DNA from: Akanthomyces muscarius
Lineage: Eukaryota > Ascomycota > Sordariomycetes > Hypocreales > Cordycipitaceae
DNA length: 64,000 nucleotides
Reading direction: 5' to 3'
Assembly (NCBI RefSeq): GCF_028009165.1
Contig: NC_079241.1
Location: 2,852,001 to 2,916,000, forward strand
This document shows positions 55,301-64,000 of the stretch, piece by piece. The position numbers and the translations under genes are program-made. The notes under the pieces were generated by a model that made no database searches, was not told the origin of the DNA, and saw nothing but the letters and a program-made list of their open reading frames with translations. How positions within the stretch are numbered: the stretch's first letter is position 1; every line of letters begins with the position of its first letter.

Positions 55301-57528
55301 TGGATTTGCGCAGGATAGTACTAGTGAGTTCTTCGACACTCGACGAGTCTGCCAGCGCCATGCCTTCAACGCGAGTCTTCACATAACAACGAATGTCGTC
55401 GAGACTGTCTTTCTTATTGATATCGATGGAGTAGATTGTTGCAGTCGGTTGAAGGGGTTTTTGAAGGCGATGCATGTCACGAATAGGTCGGCTCGTGATG
55501 AATATGCGCAGAGGGAAATGTGACTTTTCGCCTTTCAGCATGGTGAAGAACTCCGCGTATCGCGGGCATTCGTCTATGGCATCGATGATCCAATAATGAG
55601 GAACATCTGATTCGATCTAATACATCTTTCAGCGAGATGGATTATAGTTTCCTAAGTCGAGATGCTTACTTGCAAAATACCCTTCTTAAAGACCTTGGTC
55701 CATATTGTCCAGGCGTCATCCATGTCAAAGATTGACCCGTCCTGGTACAATTTGTACAGCTTATCGCGAACAAGTGTACTAGTCGTTGCCATTTGGTACG
55801 CTATAGACCGTAAGAAGGGAGCAAGCGACCGTGACGTCTTTTTTCCGACATGAAAATAATAATAGGCGCATTGGAGTCTGGTGCTTTCGAGCTGCGATTG
55901 AACATAGGACGCGAGGTAGGTCTTGCCACTTCCTGGGCTTGCATGCACCCAAAATATTGAAATATCTTTTGGACCGGGTCCGATTTCCTCATTCGCAAAC
56001 TTTTGGCTGGGGCTATCGACATGCTGCCAGTCTTGAAAGTCATCTCGGCTTTCGATCCACTCGCAAGAGCCTTCCACTGTGTCGTGGTGTTCGTCTGGAA
56101 CGTCACTTATTCCCAGGTACGGTTTCAGAGTCTTCATCTGTGATTGCGCTTCGTCGGCTTTCAAGACAAGAACTGTGAAACTGTTAGCATGTTATATCAA
56201 GCAACTGAGGACCGTGCCGCGAACCATCTTTGAGCAAGTCTTTTACTGCCGTGGCGAGCGCATTTCTAATCAGGGTGTAGTTTGGCTCTTCTGGATTTCT
56301 GAACTTGCTGATGTCGCAATGGTTTGCCGCGGTAGATTTTACGCGCTCGTTTCGAAAACCGCTGCCTGTACAACATCGTTAGCTACAGTCTGTCACGGTG
56401 TCACGCTGGCGACTTGCCCAAAACTGCAGACTCTTTATCAACAACTAGTATTGAACTCGGTCCAATTTTAGTCTTCAGTGTTTCGAAAAACGAGTATATG
56501 GCGATGTCGTGTGCACGTTTACCAAAGTCTTCGTTAATAAGCTTCAACGTCTGAGAGCTTGTAGTCAGATCGCCGATATATTGGCGAGTTGACGCAGTCC
56601 CGGACACAGTAAGAATATTTTTCAATAATGCGGCGTAGTTTGAGCCTCGATGCGGTGTGGCAAGGAAAAACATTGACTTGATTCTGCACTTCCATGATGG
56701 GATATCTTGTGCAAGAATAAAAGTCTGGTAAAGAAGCTATCAGCAACGTTGCATCACATTCGTTTCCCATAATACAGGTGGTGGCTACCTTTTTTATCAC
56801 TAGCCCTCCCATGGAATGACCCAACATAATGATCGGGCGCTGTTTCGTTGTCAGTCAGCATCGTCAGGTGGCCTCAGTTGTAGGATGTCAGACCTCTTCA
56901 TTATCTGTTAGGTGCGGGGATATTCGCATCTCTTCCAATAGCTCCCGGCCAAAGTCATGTATATTGAAGCAACTTCCCGTCTTTATATCGGCATCATACC
57001 CGAATGAATGAATGTTGGCGTGCTCAAATCCAGGCTCGACGGAGAGCCATAGCTGCGGCCAAAATCGATGCGGGTCGCCGCCCTTCTGCCATGTCTTCAC
57101 AGAGCCACCTCGAAGTCCATGGACAAAAATTATATCAATCAGGGGCTCCGGAGGTCTGTGAAGGAGAGACAGGCCTTTCGGGCCCAGCTGCCTGGTAGCA
57201 TCATCATCCTTCTCGGACCGTCGTCGTCGCGCCCACGGTACTTTGAATCGTTTTCGGGACGTGCTAGATCTCCAGTCAAAGTCATCAATACTGCCGCCAC
57301 TATCGTAGTCTACCGACGATGGTGCGAGTGTCACCGAGCTGTTTGACCGTGCATCGGTGGTGATGGCAGTCTCGGATGCTATACGGATGGCGCCCTATTT
57401 GGTTTCGCTTGGTTTAGCACGCGCAATGCCACTAGAAACACTGTTCTCCGCCTAGATCAAAGCGCCAACCCGCTGGAAACCAAGCGGAGCTACAGCGATC
57501 CTGCGCAACTCGAGTGACTTACAGCCAT
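52386..57528 (-). CDS. NLR: alpha/beta-hydrolase - NACHT - WD40 protein (1579 aa)
   Basis: Seven exons: complement(52386..55616, 55670..56172, 56225..56365, 56418..56724, 56789..56839, 56894..57394, 57523..57528). Total 4740 nt, frame closed. N-terminal domain (about residues 85-335) is an alpha/beta hydrolase of the SesB type: IDIIFVHGLRGG, nucleophile elbow GHSMGG with Ser178, FFLATPHRGSNYA, and His in NHCDISKF. The NACHT domain follows with Walker A SPGSGKT (~414-420), Walker B WIIDAIDEC (~512-520) and RIFITSRP; the end of the NACHT-winged-helix region has LIHPTAREFLLS. The C-terminal ~650 residues are degenerate WD40 repeats (GTVSIWDT, GNMNIWDF, NMRVWSPS). Fungal NLRs of this design are thought to sense non-self through the repeats and act in incompatibility or immunity. 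The first exon may be only ATGGCT; an in-frame ATG at 57603 is an alternative. Intron 4 uses a GC donor (GCAAGT). Cytosolic. Confidence 0.9.
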
Positions 57529-57949
57529 GTTGGCGTCAAAAGTGTTCGGCAACACGTACGTTCTTGTCTTAATTTTCGAGTCTGCTGCCGGAGATAGTAG
57601 CATGACAGCGAATATCCTACTGAATAGCAGACTAATTGAATAAACCTGATATTCAAGGCAGCCATGCGCAATGCGAACCAAGGACATGCAGCTCTTCCCC
57701 GCACCAGGCTGTCGACAGCCAACCAACCATAGCCTCACTGCAAGCGCTCGGAGGCAACTCAGCGCTAAGAAGCCATGTCAGCTACATGCGTGGCATGTGC
57801 AAAATGCTTCTCGTTTTTTTTTCTCCAGCATCCTACTGTCCTAGCCCACGAAGTATCGCGAGAAATTGGCTTCTTTGGAGTCGATTATAGGTTGTGGAAC
57901 GTGACCCGATCGTCAGCAGTTTGTCGCCCGCTTTGTGATACGTGCCAAA
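57529..57949. promoter_or_regulatory. Shared divergent promoter of the NLR and FN3K-like genes
   Basis: 421 bases between two outward-facing starts. It also contains a stretch that reads on the minus strand as a P-loop-like peptide (57691-57738), see findings. Short distance suggests common regulation, which is inference. Confidence 0.5.
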
Positions 57950-59683
57950 ATGGATTATGAGGCGCTGGATGGCGCAATCCTTGCAGGTGCGTACACTGCC
58001 TCGAGTGCGGTCGCACAAAGCTCGGCGCCTAATCGATTTCAGTGTTACCCGAGAATTCGGAAGTCTTGTCTGTCGCTCAACATGGTAGCACAAATGTGCG
58101 TGCACTTGGTTTACTTATTTTTGTGCCGTCTTGATGAATGCAGACTAACACGGGACGGAATAGTGGTCTACCGGTCTCAGGGTCGACGTTCAGGATGGCG
58201 ACGACGAAAGGAGCTACTTCGTGAAGGTAACATCATTTTGAAAAACATTTTGTTGTTTCTCATTGCTGACTCAAGTAGATTATCGAACGCGAGGAGCTCG
58301 TTGGTATGGCCGAAGCAGAGTATGAAGGACAGAAAGCCATCGCTTCTGTCATTCCCGACAACGCAGTGGTACCGGTCGCATGGGGTTATTTCTCTGACAC
58401 CAAAGCCAAAGCCTGGTTCATGGCAGAATTCTCCAATCTCCGGGCTAGAGCTCCTCCCCTCGAACAATTCTTGCCCATAGTTAAGCAAATGCATCAAAAA
58501 TCAGTTTCACCAACCGGCAAGTTCGGCTTTCATGTTACGCCGTTCTACGGTCCGCCGCCGATGGTTGTCGACTGGACTGATAACTGGGAGAAGTTTTGGG
58601 TTCGAGAATTTCGATCCGGATTGAAATATGTTGAATCGATGCGGGGTCATGATGCCGAGCTTCTCGAAATTGCTGATCAATTTATTGAAAAGGTTGCGGC
58701 CCGCTTGCTACGACCACTCCAAACTGGTGGCCGAAATATCAAGCCGAGTCTCTGCCACGGCGATCTTTGGGATGGCAATATCCAGTTCAATGTTGACACA
58801 CAACAACCAGTCATCTTCGATCCGTGTTCGTTTTATGGGCACCACGAGATGGACTTTCAATGCATGAAGAGCCCTCGGTACATCATTGGCCAGAACTTCA
58901 TCGACTTGTACAAAGTGAAGGTCGGCGCTTCTGAGCCGAGCGAGGATTTTGAAGACAGAGTCGCACTTTACGCCATGTAAGGAGATACATTGCCGCTGTC
59001 AAGCTTAATTCAGAGGTGCTAATGCTCATGCTCAGACGCAACGACTTGATGACTGCCGGCATGTGGCCGCAGTGGGCGTCACTCATTGACAAGTAAGTAG
59101 ATGGACTCTCTTCAGTGTTAAAACTCAGATCTCACATAATTTCAGGGCAAAAGACGCAATGAAACTCTTGCTTGAGAAGTACCCGGACGGCCTTGCTAGC
59201 TTCAAAGGTTCCCTTGAGCCTACCATTGCCAAGGTGGACAAAGACAGCACATACGATAGTGCTTCTGATGATTCTGGAATTGATATTTCTGCTTTGGCAC
59301 AACAAAGAGTGTCAAGATACAATGGAGCTCACAGAACTGTCGCTAAGCCCGAGCCGAAACCTGCCGATAGCGCCGCAAGCAATATTTCTGACGCGCCTCC
59401 CGAAAGAGCTTCGAGCGAGAAGTATTCATCAACGGACCTACCCGAGCACGAGCTGTCGAATTCGCCCGTCATTCAAGATTTGGGTCTGGAAGCGACCCCT
59501 GCCGTCGATCTGGAGCCTCCAAGGCCGGATGAAGACATTACAGGCCCAAGCTCGGGGCGCCTCGCTTCAGCGCCTGCGAGTCCAGCGCGGGGGTCTGAGG
59601 CACCCTTGGCTGCCTCCACAAACGGCTCGGTACTTAACAACGCATTTTGGTATCTGGTCGGTAGGCTCAATATCTGGGCATGA
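57950..59683 (+). CDS. Fructosamine-3-kinase-like protein with C-terminal extension (481 aa)
   Basis: Six exons 57950..57986, 58043..58095, 58164..58226, 58279..58976, 59036..59092, 59146..59683; introns 52-68 nt, frame closes. The N-lobe has VLSVAQHGSTN, then WSTGLRVDVQDG and SYFVK with the ATP-binding Lys. A lobe-linking stretch with AEFEYEGQ-like pattern (AEAEYEGQKAIASVIPDNA) and WFMAEF follows. The catalytic loop is LCHGDLWDGN (His211-Asn218) and the metal-binding Asp is in IFDPCSFYGHHEMD (Asp232). That is the FN3K/ketosamine-3-kinase family, which phosphorylates sugar adducts on protein amines and so reverses glycation; many fungal members have no proven substrate. After residue ~330 comes a ~150-residue Ser/Pro/Glu-rich tail (GIDISALAQQ..., ending FWYLVGRLNIWA) not usual in the family. 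Divergent from the NLR gene. Confidence 0.87.
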
Positions 59684-60389
59684 TTTATTTGACCTGCAAA
59701 GCACGCTACAGCGTCATAGAATCGTTGCAGCGTTCACAGCAATGCACAGCACCAGACTGCCCTCATTGCTTCGTGGGAAGAGACTTTGTTCGAAACTCGG
59801 CATATATGGCTGAATCAGTGATTTTGTTGCTCCAGATTGCTATCGAGTTTCTTTCCTTTGTCTGTCTCTTATATTTTATGATTTAGCATAAACCCCTATA
59901 GTTCGCCTCAATAACTAGTCTTCCCGTTCCGATCCTGCTAAGCCCAGCTGAGCGCTCCGATCCGACACGGTTCAGATTCCTCGTGACAGCGCTGAGGGGG
60001 GGGATGTCATAAAATAAGGAAATGGAGACTCTCTGTGTTGTGTTTGCGTACAAATAAGGTATTGGAAATTCTTCCAACAGGGAATGTGACTGTGACCAAC
60101 TTGCTTCGTGTTACACACCTGCGGGGTATTGGCCTCTGGTTTGCCCAAAGCAAGGCAGGGCGCTTGTGCAACTCGACTTCTTGCATAAAATCAAGTGCTT
60201 GCCTCGCCTGGTACTCAAATGACTCAAATTTTTGTTTCTTTGTTTCTTTGTCAAGTTGACTGTGTTCCTTTCTTCAGTTTGGTTCCAAAACTTCGTTTAT
60301 TCGACGTTTGTCTTTCCGCGCAGACGTTTGGCCGGGCCACCGTGTTTGCAGGGCTCCAATCACGCACCCTCCTTGCCAGTCGGTGAGCC
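59684..60389. other. Intergenic, promoter of the MFS gene
   Basis: 706 bases with no convincing gene. A G-run (eight G) occurs at about 59997-60004. The right side is probably promoter and leader of the transporter. Confidence 0.5.
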
Positions 60390-62347
60390 ATGGACCCAAC
60401 GCAACGGGGGCCGAGGCGCACAGAGAATCTGGCAACTACCGTGTCGTCAGACGTGGCATCTTGCGATATATCGGAAAATTTGCTCTCACAAGCTCCTGAA
60501 AAAGGCCAAACACGGAACGACGATGCCGGCGAAGACTTGATTGGGAAAACTTCAGAGATGCTGCAAGCATCATCCAAACAGGAAGGAGAAAATAGAGATG
60601 GTGATCAATATTCTGCCTATGCGGTGTGGCAGAAGCGCTTGATTGTGTCTCTTGGTGCTTCCGTAGGTTGGTTCTCCACGTCGAGCAGCTTCATCTTCTT
60701 CCCCATCATCCCGTTCCTCGCCAGAGACCTCCGCGAAAGCACAGAGCGTATCAACCTTACAGTGACTTCGTATTTGGTTGCCTCTGGCGTGTTTCCTTCT
60801 ATTGTCGCTGGTCTATCGGACGTATATGGACGCAAGCCGGTCTTCGTCACTGCGCTTGGGGCGTACGTCGCGGTGAATATCGGCCTGGCGCTGCAGCGCT
60901 CCTTCGCCGTGTTGCTCGGCCTGCGGTTGCTACAGGCTGCCGCAATATCCGGTACGTACAGCATACGTCTAGCGATTTCCATTCTTCAGAAGCAAAAATT
61001 GATTTTAATATGGCCTCTTTACAAATAGCCTCCTTTGCGTTTTCATATGGAGTGCTCGGGGACATTACCACTTCTACTGAAAGAGGAGAATACATTGGTC
61101 TCATGTCCATCTTGTGAGCTTACTCTTCCTGAATCATTAAAGAGAGTCTCGCTGCTAACGAAGACTCTAGTCTCAACACACCGGCCAGTGTTGCACCCCT
61201 CATCAGTGGCTTGCTGCTGATTCGATGGAGCTGGCCAGCGACATTCTGGTTCCTGGCCATTGCCTCTGGGACCATTCTCCTCGCTATTGTCTTCTTCTTC
61301 CCAGAGACGTGTCGAAACGTGGCTGGAGACGGAACCCGTGGTACTAAATGGCAGCACAGTGTCATAATTCCATGGCTAGAACCACCAAGGTCACGAGAGC
61401 CTGCCAAATCCTCTACAGCAGACGAGGATGCGAAAAAGACAGTTGCCAGAAAGATAATAACGCCTTTGGATCTCTTGAAAATCTTCAGAAATCGAGCGAC
61501 GACGATTTCGATTGTTTGTTACGGTATATTTTACGCCATGTACTCTTGTCTACAGGCTTCTCTGTCGACCATCTTTGTGGACCAGTACGGGGTCTCTGGG
61601 CTCACAACGGGCTTGCTGTACCTGCCTTTTGGCATCGCCACGATATTTGCATCGGTATTGACAGGTGCGTTAATGAGCACTTGTTCAGGGCGTTTTATTT
61701 GTTTTTTTTGAGATGCTAACATGTGCAGGGATGCTCATGGATAGAGAATATGCAAAGGTGGCCAAACGTCTGGGTTTAGACCCGGATAAGCGTCGTCAAC
61801 ACGACCTGACAGACTTTCCCATTGAGCGCGTGAGGCTCAGCCTGTCCAAGTACGCCGTCGTTCTTTGCGTGCCTTGTATTGTTGGGTATGGATGGGCACT
61901 ACAGCACCACGCAGTATGTATCGTCGCTTCCATCATGCCTCTGCTTGTTAACCTTTGGTCTGCGTACAGCACATGGCGGTCCCGCTCGTCCTGCAGTTTT
62001 GCATCGGCTTTACGAATCAGGTCAACTTTACAGTAAGTACACAAATCCCGGGCGTTGAAGCGGAAATGGAGCTGATGGCAGAGGCGCAGACGCTAAACGG
62101 GCTGATAACGGACTTGCACCCAGACAGGTCGGCGACGGTGCAGGCAGCCTGCAACCTGTTTCGGTGCGAGTTTGCGGCGGGCATGCTGGCGCTGCTGGAC
62201 GTGATGCTGCGCAAGCTGCGGCCAGGGTGGTGCTTCACGGTGATTGCGATTATGCAAGCCATAGCCTTTCCGGCACTGTGGGCGGTGGAGAGGAATGGTC
62301 TGGCGTGGCGGAAGAGTGGGAAGCAAGAGAGTATCGGCAAGAAGTGA
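60390..62347 (+). CDS. MFS transporter, DHA1 drug:proton antiporter type (548 aa)
   Basis: Six exons 60390..60951, 61029..61113, 61171..61664, 61729..61913, 61970..62032, 62090..62347; frame closes. A hydrophilic N-terminus of ~80 residues is followed by 12 predicted helices. The MFS signature loop between TM2 and TM3 is GLSDVYGRKPVF (about 141-152), and the family-typical segment after TM4/5 is SFAFSYGVLGDITTSTERGE. A cytosolic loop with many Lys and Glu splits the two halves (residues ~310-345, before the conserved TPLDLLKIFRN). The second half has GLTTGLLYLPFGIATI and FCIGFTNQVNF. This order fits fungal Qdr/Flr-type DHA1 multidrug exporters. Located in the plasma membrane or vacuole; substrate unknown. 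No metabolic cluster genes are seen near it. Confidence 0.88.
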
Positions 62348-63534
62348 GGCGATATTAGCGAGGATGGATATGATCAAAAAGCATCAGGCGAGTACTGGTA
62401 TTAGATGGGCAGGGAGAAAAGGCTGACAAGTCAAAAAAGGCATCGAGGCTGCAGGGGTCGGTAGAGGCCGACTAGCGGTGGACGGCATGCCAACGTGTCG
62501 ACTTGTTTACTGGTACAGAGACGTCAAGTTAGGCATGGCTGTGAGATGGCGCTGGTAGTTACAGCGGGGGCTGGCGAGAATATTGAGGCCGATCTCCAAC
62601 TCAAGACCCTTAAAATCGGAGTCGTTAAGGGGTCCACCGCGTTTCCACAGGTGCTGGGCAGTGCTGGCGGGCGGTGGGCACAGTGAGCACGTTTATTAGG
62701 AGGGGCATGATGGACGTCTTGGTAGCTGTTGAAGGTATCTAGGATAGCGTCTCTTGTTTGCCCATCTGAAGCTGCCAAAGATGAAAGAGTTTCTAAATAA
62801 AGATGCAAACAGGGCGTCAGCATCAAAGACTCGCAGGTGACTAAGCCGCAAAGAATGAACCGGTTTGCGCTACGCCCTTGTGACGGGCGAGGCTGGTGAG
62901 CCTGTGACGCAATGCCTGGGCGCGCGTGATGTGCTTGTCTCGAGGGCGGGCGTTGCACTGTTGGGGCACCAGCGGGACAGTTGGGCGTTGTTTTTAGTGG
63001 ACGATGGGCAGATTTGGAGCCCTGTACTGTTGCAAATAGCGTGCGTGCAGAGAGAGGCCTGCGCTGCGGTCAAGCCGCCCCCGCCCGCTCACGCTGTCAC
63101 TGGCTCGTGAGCCCAACTCTCCCGCCCAAACCTTGTGCTCAACGCCGCCTTTCAACTTGTCGCATTCCACATCTCGCCTCTCTCTCTCTCCTTTTTTCCT
63201 TCTTATTCTTCTTATCCATCACTATACTCCATCATCCTTCTGTTCTCTCCTGTGGCGCACAAGTCTTGGCCTTGTCGACACAGCCCATACGTCCTGCAGC
63301 GACAGCATCTACTCAGATCGCCTCTCACCACCTTATCAGCCCGATTAGGCGGGGTTGCCCAAACAGACCAGACCGCTTGTACGAGTTCCGAGGTGTCGTC
63401 TCCCCCCCGCGCGCGTCAACCATCTTCATTTTATCTCTATCGATAAAAGAACGAAACTTTGATCTTGTCATCTTGAAACCCCCTTTTTCCAAAACAAATA
63501 TCAGCCCTTCTATACACATAAATACGGCGGCGTC
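62348..63534. other. Intergenic, C/T-rich leader before the last gene
   Basis: 1.2 kb with no convincing coding frame. The right half (from about 63110) is strongly C/T-rich, as expected for promoter and 5' leader of the gene that begins at 63535. Confidence 0.45.
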
Positions 63535-64000
63535 ATGGAAGACCAGCCCAGCCAAAGCAGGCATCAACTCGGCCGCAGCGTCTCACAGCCTGAGTCGCGG
63601 CCGAGCCCCAGTGTATATCACAGTCGTCGATTTGACGGTTAGAACAACGCTTTCCATTTCATCCGAATACCTCTTCTAACTCTTTCAGAATCTTGGGTCG
63701 AACTCTCATCCCAGCCCTCGTCCTCGTCGCTCTCGAGTGTCGACAACGAAATCGTCACAACCGGCCTCCAGGTCGGCGCCAGCCCTTTCCAGCGACGCAG
63801 GCGACTCCATCCCTCGGCGCGATCGCTCCCCCCGCAGCAGCAGACTGTCATTCACGCTACCGGCGCCAGCAGCCAGGACGAGGAGGATGAAAGCGACAGC
63901 GATGAGGACCAAGTGATGTCCAGTTCCGCCGAGAATATCCACTCGTCTGAAAAGGAACCGTCGGAAGGCTCCGACGACGAGTCCGACGATGGCGACAATG
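63535..64000 (+). CDS. Acidic Ser-rich protein, 5' part only (truncated by window edge)
   Basis: Exon 1 63535..63637 (ATG, MEDQPSQSRHQLGRSVSQPE), 51-nt intron with a GTTAGA donor, CTAAC branch and CAG acceptor, exon 2 from 63689 to beyond 64000. The junction reads HSRRFDG-ESWVELSSQPSSSS and the frame stays open to the end. The visible ~138 residues are disordered: Ser/Gln-rich, then a basic patch (FQRRRRLHPSARS) and acidic runs (DEEDESDSDED, SDDESDDGD). No domain is in view, so the function cannot be judged. Confidence 0.7.

Overview
This window is nuclear DNA from a filamentous ascomycete, most likely a Sordariomycete and plausibly Hypocreales. The grounds are short GT-AG introns (mostly about 46-130 nt) with CTAAC/CTGAC-type branch points, Kozak-like CACCATG starts, long pyrimidine-rich leaders, and a gene content typical of these fungi: a Zn2Cys6 regulator, a fungal rhodopsin-domain membrane protein, an eqolisin protease, a verprolin, an annexin XIV type protein and a NACHT-WD40 NLR. 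I see no tRNA, rRNA, CRISPR array or intact transposon. Species-level assignment is not possible by eye.

Layout. 1-24 kb is gene-sparse: a Ser/Pro-rich conserved protein (3.46-5.38 kb), a BTB/POZ protein, a C2H2-like zinc-finger protein with a 5' exon, an orphan, an annexin, a Thr/Ser-rich secreted wall-type protein, a small single-pass membrane protein, a small GPI-type protein with a CBM19-like chitin-binding cysteine pattern, and an HchA/Hsp31 type DJ-1 protein. 24-32.4 kb holds a six-exon Zn2Cys6 transcription factor, a large Ser/Pro-rich protein with a polyalanine tract, and a multi-pass membrane protein. 35-37.4 kb holds two secreted enzymes (glutamic peptidase and alpha/beta hydrolase), followed by 3.6 kb with no gene. 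41-50 kb is dense: a 7-TM rhodopsin-domain protein, three nuclear genes for mitochondrial proteins (a membrane protein, ribosomal protein mL54, complex I NDUFB10), a verprolin and a nucleolin/Nsr1-like protein.

50.6-59.7 kb is the most unusual part. A seven-exon NLR of 1579 residues (alpha/beta-hydrolase, NACHT, WD40 propeller) lies on the minus strand. Just downstream on the same strand are two tandemly duplicated small genes encoding a CHORD-like Cys/His zinc module. The copy next to the NLR carries a one-base frameshift in a G run. A fructosamine-3-kinase-like gene is divergent from the NLR across a 421-bp shared promoter, and a P-loop-like relic sits in that promoter. CHORD proteins are NLR co-chaperone partners in plants, so physical linkage of a CHORD-like module to a fungal NLR is the best lead in the window; the functional link is inference. 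The window ends with an MFS drug-type transporter and the 5' part of an acidic protein that runs off the edge.

Exon coordinates were derived by hand from splice signals and frame continuity. All multi-exon models listed as genes close to whole codons, except the frameshifted copy and the truncated last gene.
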